DNA from: Nectonema munidae
Lineage: Eukaryota > Nematomorpha > Nectonematoida > Nectonematidae
Direction: 5' to 3'
Assembly (NCBI GenBank): GCA_030549495.1
Contig: JAUIRK010000819.1
Location: 486,501-550,500 of the forward strand
DNA length: 64,000 nt
Under the pieces are notes generated by a model, which was not told the DNA's origin, made no database searches, and saw only the letters and a list, made by a program, of their open reading frames with translations. Every line of letters begins with the position of its first letter. Position 1 is the first letter of the stretch. Shown here piece by piece: positions 23,628-35,209 of this stretch. The position numbers were made by a program, and so were the translations under genes.

Positions 23628-23859
23628 CTTTCACCAAGAGGAGGATGATGAAAAGTTGAGTGGAAGGATAAAACAGTGGTAGGAAAAAAAAATATATTGA
23701 GCGCACTGGATATCAACAGAGAGAGAGAGTGATGGTGTGCGAAGTAGTGATATCAAGAGAGAGAGTAAGAAAATCGTGTGATGAAAAAGGGACAAGGCGG
23801 AAGCGCAAAGCGAAAAAGTGTTAGAGAAAGAGAAAAAAGAGAAAAAATGTTCATCAGTT

Positions 23860-25185
23860 GTGTTGAATATTCATTACATTCAGCTTGATATCTGTATATG
23901 AAATCGATAAATCAAAACAATAGACATAAAAAGCTTGTTATTATCTTCATATATCTAATGGCGTTATTTATAATCATTGTATTTATATTTCACCATACTC
24001 AAATATTGGAATGTTTTCAACTAGTATTCATAAAAATGTAACGCATTTTTTAGATGGCGTTAAATTTTAAACAATATTTATGGTAAAAAAAGTTTTCACA
24101 ATGTATATTTTCATTTTGCTTTCAAAGGATTTCTATAGTTTCTATATATATGGGATATTGATTTCACTAATTTAAAGTAAAAAATATGTTAATGAATATT
24201 GGACAAATTGTTCCTAGTCCGTCAACAGTGTTAGTGAAAAAGCGTCGGTCAAGCGAGGGCAGACAATAACTAAAATGAACCTTATATTTATCTTTGGATA
24301 CTGAAGTGGAAGTGTAGGTACACTGAGAAATAAAATTAGACTAGATTGTTAAACAAATGCAAAAAAGAGTATTTGGAGAATAAAAGTGAGGGTTAAACAT
24401 AACGAAGAAATCATTAGATTCCTTTAGAGAAATAAACTTAATTTAATTAAATTTACATTCTTTTGATTTTTTATTTGCTAGCTCAATGTGCAAAGATATA
24501 AACAAATGAAAAATCTAATATATTCGATTTAAAAAGGTAGCTATTACAGTGAAGAGCACTATTAACCAAAATATTATAAATCAATGTCGAATATTGGGGC
24601 CTAGCTAGTTTTGAAATTGTAAACTTAAAAAAGTGAGATAGGATAAGCTCAAGGAAATTATTCAGAAAATGTGACTTATCAAACAAAAATCGATGATGAA
24701 ATCTCCAACAAGTTTATGTTCATAATTTTTATTCAACAAAGATAAACAACAAAATTAGGAAAAAAATCATCAATGCAAAGTCTCTTGATGCAAATTAGCG
24801 ATACAGAGTGTTTGTTCACACTCATTAGGCAACATAACTCGTCAATTTTTGGATGTAAGAATTGGCAATTTAAACCATAATAAGGAAGTTATCAATAAAA
24901 TCAGGAACCCTATTCAAATCAAAAAGATAGCACGACTTCAATTCAAAAAATTAAGAAAATTCACTTGAAATTCTTTAAAAAAAAAGGTTTGGTTCAAAAG
25001 AAAATTCAAGTAAAATTCATTAGTCATATTGTGTTTGTTTTTATCATCTTGCAAAGATAAGAAGACCTTAGAATTGCAAACTTGGGAATTATTCAAGTTG
25101 ATATCGGAGCAGCGAAAGCCGAATCTTTATTCTTATAACTGTTAGACAAGTGTTACAATCCACAATGTCTATCAAATAGGTTTTT
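23860..25185. other. AT-rich non-coding DNA
   Basis: No gene recognised. A minus-strand frame at 24483-24686 is Leu/Phe-rich, driven by base composition, and without a recognisable domain. Confidence 0.4.
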
Positions 25186-25187
25186 CA

Positions 25188-25260
25188 GAGAGACACTCCT
25201 AAACAAAATGATCAAACTTGTTGCAATTATAGCACACTAAAGAACGAAGGAGATCAAGAA
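25188..25260 (-). other. Isolated zinc-knuckle remnant (CCHC)
   Basis: The minus strand reads CYNCNKFDHFV.EC, matching the C-x2-C-x4-H-x4-C zinc knuckle of retroelement nucleic-acid-binding proteins. Nothing around it identifies the parent element, which is an old, broken fossil. Confidence 0.35.
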
Positions 25261-25739
25261 GGAAGAAAGGCAAAGGAATCGATATATATATATTTATTAG
25301 AATAAATATATTTTACGGCACTATGTTTAAACTTAATACCGATATTATAATATGAGTTGGATTTATCTAAAAATTTGAATAGTTTTAGAATATCTTTTGA
25401 GTTTATATTATTTTGATTACAAATATGATCTTTAAATTTTCAAAGTAAACACGTGAGCTTATTCCTTTAATGCAAAAATAAGATCTAGGTTAAATCTTTT
25501 CAAATTTAAGAGCATTTAGGTCAAGAACTGATTTTAAGATGATTTAGTTTATATAAGCAAGAAGTGATTAGAATTAAGGAGTCAATATTTTTACAAGGTT
25601 TAATCTGCAATATTTGAGATTTATTATTGATTTTCTTCTGTCCACTACTATTAATAGATTTTTGTTTTTTTTACATTATAAAAATAGCTCTTTTCTTTGT
25701 GCTATTATTTAATAATAATAGAGCATTGTTATACTAGTC

Positions 25740-26780
25740 GGTTGCCCTTACTAGCGCATTAATTTTTTTCAAACTTTTTATTTAAGTTAAAATGACTCGG
25801 TCAATGGAATCCAGATTTAGAAATTTGTTGTATGAGGCTATTTGAGACGCTAGGGTTATATTATAATCATTTCTTTAAAAATATGACTTATTCTGATTTC
25901 AGCATAGCAATTAGCAACATATAAGTCGTCATCCTCACACTTGCCAATATTCATAAACCCTTAACTTATATGGTAGGATCCAAGTTTTGCGATTTACAAT
26001 TATCCAATATAAGAAAAATTATTTCAGGGCGTATATATTGATGTGTGAAAATATGTTAGTATTTTAGCATTTAGGAACTTTGTGAATTATGCCTGTTTAA
26101 AATTTATATTTTTTCTTGATATAAAAACGTGAAATTTCAAAGGATATCTAATTTCATAAATATTGAAATTTTAAGACAAAATAAAAAAATATGCGAAAGT
26201 TAATTGAACTTATCCGATTAAATATTTGAGTGCTAGTTTTATTATTTAATTTTATAAAGTTCTTCGGCATTTAAACACTGTGCTTTTGTGTATTTGTCAT
26301 TTATGCTTGCATTGTAACTTAATCGAAAAATATAACGACTAATTCTTTTTTGTATAATAATGACAATATTAAGATTGACATATCCGCAATTAATTGCTGA
26401 ATACGTCAGTATAGGTTCAACTTAAGTTTTATACAAAATAAATTTAACTTTTGAGTAAAAGTTTGTGAAAGTAAAGCATTTATTTTGATCGTGGCATGGT
26501 TAATATGTCATTTTCATTTAAGTATTTCATTTATAATAACTCCTAGGAAATTATAAGAGTTAGAAAGTTCTATATTGGTCTCTATGGAGATTTTTCAACT
26601 TTACTAGATAAATTGAAAAAATAAATCGTTTTGATTTTATCAAAATTCATGAAAAGGTTAAAAGAATTCTGTTTCAATACAAGTTTTTCAACCATTCCTT
26701 GTTAGAGTGTCAATGGTTATTAGGGTTTACTTCTCAGCTTAAAGTTTTGATCTCTAACGCTCCCAATTCTTAACAACAAA
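25740..26780 (-). mobile_element. Decayed LINE, region after the RT core
   Basis: Minus-strand frames from about 26700 give NEWLKNLY...ILIKSKRFIFSI, resembling the VNKWFKxNKLSLNxxKTKxIIF segment. Then SNSYNFLGVIINEILK, HINHATIKINALLSQ and later LLYKKELVVIFFD follow the usual order FLGVxIDExLxWxxHI ... L.LYxSLI ... LQKRAVRII. Numerous stops and frame changes mark an old copy. It is a different, older family from the Jockey at 18844. Confidence 0.5.
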
Positions 26781-26828
26781 ATCTCAATACTATGATTAAC
26801 CATCTTTAAGCTTTCATATCCTACCAAC

Positions 26829-27099
26829 TCAGTGCCGGATTAACATAGTAGCAGATGTAGCAGCTGCTACAGGCCCCGCGCTTAGTTGGAATTTTTTTTT
26901 TTGACTTTTTGTAATATCTTTTAATTTTCTTCAATTCTTCTTTTATATTTCCTCCTTAAAATAAATTTTTACTCTTGAATTTTGTGGTTTTTACCTTTTT
27001 TGTGGAATCTAGATCAATTTTATTAACAATTTTTTTACTTCCTGACTATCATTTGTAAATTAAATCCATCTGCTACAGGCCCCAGGTAGATTCGGCACT
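26829..27099. mobile_element. 271-bp hAT-like MITE with 8-bp duplication
   Basis: CTACCAAC occurs at 26821-26828 and again at 27100-27107, exactly flanking a sequence that starts TCAGTGCCGGATTAAC and ends TAGATTCGGCACT. The ends form a short imperfect inverted repeat (AGTGCCGgAT / AGTGCCGaAT). GCTACAGGCCCC occurs twice inside in direct orientation. The 8-bp duplication and CAGTG start fit a non-autonomous hAT. Confidence 0.75.
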
Positions 27100-27414
27100 C
27101 TACCAACCAAACATTACTTGATTTTTACTAAGAATGATAAATTATTTTATTATAATAATATAATAATCTGAAATACCTAAGAAATATAATTTTTGAAGAT
27201 ATATAACATTTGTTATAAATTATTAAAAATTTTTTATAATTTTATTTTTTAAACATTTAAATTTATAATTTCATAAAAAATTTTCAAATTTCCCAAGACG
27301 TTCAACTCTAAATTGAAGTTGACGGCTGCTTTACTTAATATGTTTTTTTTGCAATGAGCGATAAAAAATTGAAAAAAGACAACTATAATGAATTCGAACT
27401 TCAGTTTAAAGGTA

Positions 27415-27578
27415 TTAACTCTTTTTTAAAAAAATATTAATGATTCGGTACGTTTTTTTAATAAATACATAAGTACCAATGTTCCTAACCAGATGAACTC
27501 TTATTTTAAATGGAATTAAATAGAGAGTACTGAAGTCGTCTGCGTTCCCTTTCGCAACATTGGTACTAAATGGGTTAA
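27415..27578 (-). mobile_element. TTAA-flanked MITE, diverged relative
   Basis: Read on the minus strand it starts TTAACCCATTTAGTACCAAT at 27578 and contains GCAGACGAC (the family's GTCGTCTGC on the other strand). A 12-bp inverted pair AGTACCAATGTT / AACATTGGTACT spans 27472-27483 and 27556-27567. The left TTAA at 27415-27418 is plausible but the left end is degenerate. Confidence 0.4.
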
Positions 27579-27579
27579 T

Positions 27580-29560
27580 GGTACCTTAAATAATAAAAAA
27601 TATATATTAAATATAATTTATATTTATTTCCAAGTATTTTTGTGCTTAATTAGTTTGCTCTTTGATGCTTGTCGGTATAGTTTCTTTTCATTACCTCTTC
27701 TATTGGGCATATTAAGAAATTCTTTACTATCTTTAAGGAGTAAGATTTTTCCATAATTATAGCAACTTGTCGTGGGATTTAATGATTATTTATTATAAAC
27801 TTATCTCAACTTTCTCTATAAATTTGATTATGACTTATTCAAAATTTATTTCTTATAGTTGTATACTTTCATTTTACATCTGATTCTAAATTAAACACAA
27901 TTTCCTCCCCCTTTAAATCCGCCAGTGATTTCATATATATAATTTTATTATTTCAGAATGACATAGTTATTTTTCAAGCAAGTTAGCCTTGCTAGTTGTG
28001 CCTTCTTTTCTTTTTGAACAAATATATATTCCATTATATATCTATTTAACAAATTAGCGTTTTTTTGTTTATTTGTAAAACACCATTTTTCTATAATTTG
28101 TAGCTATTACAAAGATTCTATCACGAATCCAAAACCAACTACTTAAAATAATCCCATTCTAAAAACTTGAAAACGTAACAAATTATAATATACTTTCCAC
28201 TTCGACTAAAGAAGCGCGACTCAATTTATTTACAAAAATGAAACTTTTTTTCATATTTTTAATACTTATTAAAAAACACTACTTTGTCTCTTAAGTTTTA
28301 TTAGTTCCCAGCACTGACTCCTATTCTTATCCCTTTGAAATCTCCGACCATTGATCTGGATTCCAAGTCCACCTCCCTACCAGACACCATTTTTTTATGA
28401 CCTTACTTTTTTTTTATCATCTTTCGTTTTAAAGCAGAAGAAATTAAAATAATTGAATTATCCTTAATATAATTAAATTTAGCATGTTTCTTAAATAAAC
28501 GATGCAAAAATGATCACTGGTAAACGGATATCCTTTTGGACTTGAGGGCCAAAAATATTTAGGGCTGGTAGGAGGCCGGCTCACTACTCCCGTTTTTAAT
28601 ACAGACTGTTTTTTTCTCAGTAAGTCTACGATTTTGGTTAATGGAGCTCCTTTTTGTGTTCCTTTGCCTAAATCTCTGCCGGTAAACAACAAAAAATTGC
28701 CTGAATATCTTAAAAAATTTAGCTTAAGTTATGCATTGAAATTAGTTAGGGATAGTAGGGGTATATATGGGATCAGTAGACGCATAAATATCAATGGACC
28801 CTTTCAAACACAATGTGTGAAAAGTGATCTACAAAATAAAATGCACTGCGCTAACCCTTTCAGGCATTGCTTTTCAAAATTTTGCCATCTGCTGTCTTTT
28901 GGAATGAATGTTCTCGCAACTTAAAGCAAACACTTTTTATTTATTTGGTCGCTGCTGTTGAAGTTGTATAAGAATGTTTATGTTAAGATTATTTTTCTTT
29001 TGAAGCTTCAAATTAAAAAGAGTTTAAAAGGAGCACAGAGTCTTTTTTGATTTTGGATTATTCATTTAAATTATTTATTAAAGTAATAAATGGTTTATTA
29101 ATTTTAAGAGTAAATTAAATACCAGAAGTTGGCTTATTAAATATATCATTGAATTAATACATTATTTAACAAAAATGTATGTGCTTGCTTGATGCATCGA
29201 ATATTCTAACCGTCTCATATTCATATAAATTGCCGATGTGAAAAATTGTACAGAACTTTTAGCTAAAAATATTCGGATAATTTTTTCTGCTTCACTTGTG
29301 TATTTGACAGCATGCAATATATCAATATTCAAGGCTAGATAAGATGTCTTTGATGAGTGGTTTTTGATGAAGTTTTAGAGTAATCAAATATTTGTAAATT
29401 GTTTTTACTTAGCATATGAAAAAAACAAGAATTGTTTAGACTTTAAAAAGTTACCATATTTCTGAATAGAGATGCACTTTTTGGACCAATGTGACATGAG
29501 TGTTTCAAGAAATTTAGCTTAAATTAGATTGAAAACGAATACTTTTTTCCTTTCAATTTT
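27580..29560. other. AT-rich non-coding DNA
   Basis: No gene recognised. Opposing open frames at 28444-28692 (minus) and 28634-28924 (plus) have more balanced composition than their neighbours but match no family I know, and neither has convincing splice sites. The stretch 28320-28920 may be an old unrecognised insertion. Confidence 0.35.
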
Positions 29561-29639
29561 ATTACACTTTTTTAACCAGGGATCTCCAACCATTTATACG
29601 GTAAGGGCTGAATACATTCAACTGTTCATTTGAGGATAA

Positions 29640-30143
29640 TCTGTGACAGACGATTCAAGGGTAGACCTTCATCCTCATGCTTATCATCGCATTGTTACTG
29701 AAGCTGATTGAGACGGTCTTCCTGATCTTTGCCTACTTCTTAATGTACCGTACAGTAGTCTCGTTGGTGCGATAATTGTTGATTACTGTGGCACAGGACT
29801 TGCCTTCCTGTTTCATCGAGAAGTCCTACTTTCTCATGCATTGTCATCACCTTCTTCTGGCACTTAGGCTTCTTACGGGAAGAAATTTGAGAAGAAACTT
29901 GAAAAGAAATGTTTTGGCATCTTGAGACTATTAATCAACACTAACAAAATAAGGAATGAAATAACGGTACTGCGTACAGCAAAAAGTGATTCATGCATAG
30001 TTTTTATTAGCCAGTTACAGCATCGCTGAGCATCGTAATGTATTTTTGTTTTTACTCTAAAATACTATTTTCTTCTGTAAAATGTAAATAAAAAAATGTG
30101 TGAAACCGCGAATTCTAAATCGGAAATAGGCGGCGTTTGACTG
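29640..30143 (-). mobile_element. pogo/Tigger-type transposon fragment
   Basis: The right edge reads AAATAGGCGGCGTTTGACTG followed by TA (30144-30145), a pogo-type terminal sequence ending at a TA target. Minus-strand translation of about 29840-29690 gives MKQEGKSCATVINNYRTNET and TVRYIKK, matching the CENP-B/pogo N-terminal helix-turn-helix (GKSCAxVxxxYxxNESTVRxIxKxE). After this only scraps remain, and the far end was not found; CAGGGATCTCCAACC at about 29578 could be the edge of another element. It is a 3'-deleted fossil. Confidence 0.6.
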
Positions 30144-30190
30144 TATAGTGTTTTCTGATGATAATCTCCAAAATTTTTTATTCTCTATAA

Positions 30191-32785
30191 CAGTGGTTCT
30201 CAAACTTTTTTGTGAGCGACCCAATAAACAGTAAAATTTATAAATATGAACACTGTACGTAGAGGGGATCCATGGTGCTGCTTCTCGTTTATCAGTTTTC
30301 CAAATCGGGGAACAATTGTCGTGAGGCTGCATCTTATGTCATGTTCCCGATTAAGCTTGTTTCTAGACTTATTTTTAATATGAGTCAGACCCGAGAAACC
30401 TTGCTCGCAAAGATATGTTGTTGCAAATGGGAGCAAAATTTTCACCGCCTCAGTTCCAACTATAGACTTTTCTTTCTTTACTTGAATCCAGAATTCAGGA
30501 AGAGATACTTCCTTAAAAAAGTCTTTTAACAAGTTTTCATTTTGAATTTCTATAAGTTGCTCTTGGAGTCCTGGAACGATTTCTGACAGGTCTTCAACCT
30601 TTACTTTGAAAGGATTTCTCACCCATGACTGGATTTGAATGTGTTCGTCTGGAATTCGTCTGTCAAACTCTGCCATCGACTCAGTCAAGTGTGGTACACT
30701 AAAAGTTTTAGCATTATCTCGAGCTATTTCCTCCCATATCTATAGAAACTCTGTCACAGTTGGAGAAGCTGCAAATTTTCCTTTCTTTACGTTGCTTAGC
30801 CACAATTTTAATTTGCATTTGAAAGAAGACAGACTTTCTGCAACTCCAACAATTGTCTGGTTTCGACCTTGCATGTTGACGTTTAGATCGTTTAGTGCAG
30901 CAAAAATATCATTGAGATACCCCACTTGAAGGAGCCACATCTTGTTCATCAATTTATTCACTAAACCGCATTTCTTTTCAGTCAGGAAAATTTCCAACTC
31001 ATTTCGAAGATCCAGTAGTCGTCGCAGTAATTTTCCTTTTGAAAGCCATCTAATGTTTGAATAGAAAAGGAGATGCTTATGTTCTGCATTAAAATCGGCA
31101 CATAAATGCTCAAACAATCGAGTATTCAGTGCACTAGCTTTGATGTATGTAGTTAACAATTTTAACTCCTTCGTTCATCACTTCGCTTAGTACAGGTGAC
31201 AGGTGCCGAGCAATCAAATTTTCACGATGTAGCAGGCAATGCACAAGGTTAACACGTGGATTAATTTTTTCTACAAGTTCCGTGAAGCCTTTACGTGCTC
31301 CAAGCATTGCTGGTGCTCCGTCAGAACAAATGCTGAAACAGTCTTTCCATGAAAGTTCTTCATCTTTCAAAAACTGGTCAACCATTCAAAAAATATCTTC
31401 TCCTGTAGTGGTTGTTGGTAATGCATGACAAAAGAGAAACTCCTCTTCCAGATTGACTGGTCCCTCATATTTAACATAAATTAACAGTTGAGCGTTATCA
31501 CTCACGCCTGTTGACTCATCTAGCTGCAAGCTAAATGTTCTATTGGCCTTGATACGTTCTACTACTTGGTGTTTAATATCAAGTGACAAGTCCACTATTC
31601 TCCTGCGTACAGTGTCATTTGACAACGGGACACTGTGTAGTTTTCTTGCTACGTCTTCTCCACAGACTGTTTTTACCATATCAATGGCTGCAGGTTTGAA
31701 GAGATCTCCTCCAATAGTGTAAGATGCTTTTTTCTTTGAAATTCTCCATGAAACTTTATATGGTGCCAATGTGGCTTGCTTTTGTCGTTTCAGAGCAGCT
31801 TCTTTTCTTTCAAAAAAATCGCTTTTGGAGAGCATATTGAGGGTGTTTTGAGGTTAAGTGTCTTTTCAACTTATTAGATTTGAGTGACTCGTTTGAATGA
31901 ACTTCTCAGCAGATGACGCATTGAGGCTTGATGATTCCATGATCAACAATGTTTGTGAATCCGAAGTCTAAGAAAGCATCTTTGTATGGTCGTTTTGCCA
32001 TTTTACACTTTCAAACAATACTCAAGATATAATTACTTAAAATCTAAATAAAAAACAAATTAAAGAGCATTTACCTAAATATTATAGGAAAAATTAAATA
32101 AAAATTAATAGCACACAGACAATATTAGAAAATGATAATGAAGTAGACTATAGGGTTGAGTGAGTGTGATAAGCAGGGCGAGGAAAAACTGACCCAAAAA
32201 ATTGGAAAAAATTGACTTTTACTCAGAGAAAAAATTGACTTTATTGACTTTTTAAAGTTTCATTGAATTGAACAACTATGAACACTTTAGAGAAAGTATT
32301 GAAAATAATTTCAAAGAATTCATGACTTTTTAATACAGCAACATATAATTAATATTTTCTGATTTAAAATTCGATCATTTTCTAGCAGTTTTTTCAGTTT
32401 AGAAAAAGATCCTTCTACTTCTAAAGTTAAAACTTGGCCATTTTGTAATTTGGAGTACTGCGAGAGATTTGAGAGTTTTCCATATTTGCATTATACATAC
32501 ACCTCCTTCATCTATCACATTTATACAACTTAGCAGCCTACTTCGTCAATACCTTCTAGCACTGCCTGTGTCACATATGGCAGGCTCATCTCTTTCGATA
32601 TTTCTTATCAATTTTTACTTTGTACTGTGCACGGATATATCGCTATTATCAAATTTTTAGTTGGAAAATATAATTCAATACTGAAATACATTGATAGCAT
32701 ATTAATATTCACCCGTCACTGCGACCCATTAAAATTGATCCCGCAACCCAACTTTGGTTCGCGACCCATAGTTTGAGAACCACTG
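30191..32785 (-). mobile_element. hAT transposon (ZBED5-like) with complete ends
   Basis: The 8-bp duplication CTCTATAA lies at 30183-30190 and 32786-32793. The inverted ends start CAGTGGTTCTCAAACTTTTT (left) and CAGTGGTTCTCAAACTATGG (right, reverse-complemented). Inside is a minus-strand transposase of the ZBED5 / SCAND3-like group (see next entry). Total 2595 bp, a normal size. About 600 bp between the transposase start and the right end contain no identified feature, though CAGGGCGAGG at about 32175 could mark a small nested insertion. Perfect duplication and ends suggest moderate age, while the coding region has several breaks. Confidence 0.9.
30200..32001 (-). pseudogene. hAT transposase, broken, with BED-like zinc finger
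   Basis: The minus strand begins MAKRPYKDAFLDFGFT at 32001. A zinc finger follows (CVIC...SNKLKRHLTSKHP), then YKVSWRISKKKASYTIGGDL, LQLDESTGVSDNAQLLIYVK (first acidic catalytic residue), CSDGAPAMLGARKG (second), and HCLLHRENLIARHL. The C-terminal dimerisation region is LPFATTYLCEQGFSGLTHIK then NKLNREHDIRCSL. Order and content match ZBED5-like proteins domesticated from hAT elements. Breaks seen: an in-frame stop in the zinc finger (about 31914), a frame change near 31812, one stop at 31386-31388, and frame changes near 31150 and 30700. No single protein can be made from it. Confidence 0.85.
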
Positions 32786-32799
32786 CTCTATAAGGAAAA

Positions 32800-34720
32800 A
32801 TGAAAGATTTTTACATCTCAAAGAGTTATTTATATTTTGATTATTTATGTAAAAACTCCTCAAAACTGCTTTTATTAACTTTATGTTTTATGGATCTTTT
32901 AGGTATTTTAAATATTAAATAAAGGTTTATTTTTTTTAAATATATGAAAAATTTATCAACTTTTTACTTGTTATGGATTTACTCTCTGCCTCTGCAACTC
33001 TACTTCTAACAAAGGAAGTCATCAAGGTGCCATTTGGGATTTTACTATCCGCGTGGATTGCTCACCTCTGTTTCGCGCATATTCTTTACTCCTTTGATTT
33101 GCTGTTGTGTATATTGGTACTTGTACTGTAAAAGCCTTTGCTTTCAGTTATTTCCTTTATTCAAGTTATATTATACACGCGTACACCTGGATAAAGTAAA
33201 TAATTGTAATATAAAACGGTTTTTTAATCCTTCCTTACTTTCATAAACAAACCAACAAACAAACTTGCCTCCCTTTCCTTTTTGACTCGTGAGATGAAAG
33301 GCAAAGATGGATATCAATATCATCATCATCATCATCATCATATATAGTGTTTTCAATACAAATTTCCTCTTTGTCTTTTCCCCACTTCACCAGCATTGAA
33401 ATCAAAAGCGGTGCAGCTTTTTAAAAGCTCGTAATCCCATTATCTTTTAATATTGAACTGAACACACCATTCTTCACCTTCATTTACTTTTATTAAAAGA
33501 GTTTCATTATAAACTTTGTAATGCTTTCTTTTATACTTTATAACAACACCACTATAAACAATATAGACATTATATATATATAGTCAACCCTCTCTGAATA
33601 GGAACAGTTATGATGAATCAAAATATTGTTCAGATCGAGAATTTTTGATTAAATAGCTGAAAATATTGAATTTAAAATTCTTAAATGTTGGTTAATTTTA
33701 ATGTATTAAACAAAAAAAGTATATTTTGAAAATCAATTTGAAGTGTTTTTGACTAGGTGAAGAATTTTTTTCGGTTTAGAAAGCCCAAATTGAATTAACT
33801 TTTTTTTTGTTTCACAAAATTTTTGTCTGGGTATAGAGGTTTTCAGATAAGAGGATTTTGGATTAATCAGGTTTTTCTATTTTTATTTAAAGTACCAAAC
33901 GGATCCAACCCACTTACGCGATTAGTAATTAGTAATTAGTAAATTTATTATTAGTACAAAATAAAAATGTTAATGAGATCACAAGTAAAAGAATATGTAT
34001 GTTCTTTGATTTTGAATAATTTTATCTTGACACCATGTACATCTAAAGGTCAGAGCCGCTTGAAGAAGTCAAATTAATTTCGCTGACGCGGATAATTCCC
34101 AATTATAAGGTATTCCTTTCAGGAACATACCTAGTATGTGTGGACATTTCGCACCTTAACTTTAGAAATATTAAGCTTGAAAAATAGAATATTGATTATT
34201 TAATAATAATATTATAAGTTTAATATAAGATAAATAGAAGGAATAAAATGAAGAAATAGTTTTCAAGTGATAATAATCTATATGCTAGTGATATATTATA
34301 TGCGTTTTACCTTTTTTTCGTTCAAACATTTTTCTATTTCAAATTTTTTTCTTGGGCTAAATTCTGTTTACGTAGAAAAACCACACCACTGTTTTTAGTC
34401 AATTGATTGTGGTGAAAAAGTGCGGATTAAATGCTAGTGTTTACGGTATTTGGAGTCGGAGTTGGATTTTTGTAAATACTTGGAGTACAAGTTGGACATT
34501 TTTAATACAACTCCGCCCCCAGCTTTTGACTAAAGATTTGTTTTCCCTTTTTATTTCGAACTCTTTGATGAGATCATTATTTAAATCAATCAATCAATCA
34601 ATTTATGTTACACAATGTAAAGGGGAAAATTTTTTAGAATCATGATCTCATCTTTTTGCATACAATTTCTTCGACAAAAATCCTTACATTTTTTAATTTC
34701 TCGCCATTTGGCATGGATCC
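32800..34720. other. AT-rich non-coding DNA with microsatellites
   Basis: No gene recognised. Holds an (ATC)n microsatellite at about 33318-33341, an (AATC)n tract at about 34584-34602, and a GGAGTCGGAGTTGGA-like motif at 34452-34510. A possible pogo-like MITE end is AGTCAACCCTCTCTGAATAG at 33582; no matching right end was confirmed. Confidence 0.45.
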
Positions 34721-34724
34721 ATTT

Positions 34725-35205
34725 TAGGGTTTAGTACATTTGATGGTTTCTTTTTTTACAAATACCACCACGATATACTTTTAAAGCTTCAGTTTCTAGT
34801 GCTTCGCCTCTTTCTTGCAACACTTTAGTTTTCTTCAAATTGGCTTTGAAACCATTGCTTACAAGAAATTTTTTCCAAAGTTTGTTTCAGCTTTTGAAAT
34901 GTATTCGGCATAAAAATGAAGTAATATGCATATAAAACATTATTTAAAAAGTCTTTTTCAACTGTTGAAGTCACAACGTCAACTATGATAGCAAATAAAA
35001 GAGGTAACAAAACTGATCCTTGATGAACGCCAACAATATGAGGAAAACTCTCGAAGAATACATTACCCCTTTTTACTCTTGTGCGTGCATCTTTGAATAG
35101 AGACATTACAAACTTCACTAAACTTTGTGAAACCATTTTTCTACGCAAAGCCAGATAACTTACACGTATACAGAGACTTAAACTTACTGAGATAACAGAT
35201 TGCAT
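34725..35205 (-). mobile_element. LINE reverse-transcriptase fragment
   Basis: The minus strand reads VSQSLVKFVMSLFKDARTRV, then VGVHQGSVLLPLLFAIIVDV (RT motif B, usual GVHQGSVLSPLLF) and NNVLYAYYFIFMPNT, where the catalytic YADD has become YAYY. Both catalytic Asp residues of motif C are therefore lost. It resembles the LINE group whose following segment is preserved at 4445-4615. Beyond about 34725 no further homology is evident. It is a dead fragment about 0.5 kb long. Confidence 0.75.
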
Positions 35206-35209
35206 TCTA

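Larger units (their letters stand above)
18844..23849 (-). mobile_element. Full-length Jockey-type LINE, nearly intact
   Basis: The element is about 5.0 kb on the minus strand, bounded by a 10-bp duplication (TTCATCAGTT). From its 5' end (23849) it has a ~220-bp 5' UTR rich in AGAGAGAG when read on +, ORF1 (23627-22337) with zinc knuckles, ORF2 (22310-19627) with endonuclease and reverse transcriptase, a ~760-bp 3' UTR, and a short TTAA-repeat tail at 18844-18864. Two-ORF layout, CCHC knuckles in ORF1 and absence of an RNase H domain fit the Jockey clade. A second copy of the 3' end lies at 49510-49955. Only two frame breaks were seen, both at A/T homopolymers, and the target duplication is perfect, so the insertion looks young. 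Substitutions in ORF2 active-site motifs (see that entry) make this copy probably inactive. Confidence 0.9.

Noticed and set aside
28444-28924. Opposing frames of 82 and 96 codons
   Set aside because: No recognised domain, no splice context, and overlapping opposite strands; left as unexplained sequence.
34452-34510. Coding repeat from GGAGTCGGAGTTGGA
   Set aside because: A short degenerate simple repeat of a kind common in arthropod non-coding DNA; no frame is conserved.
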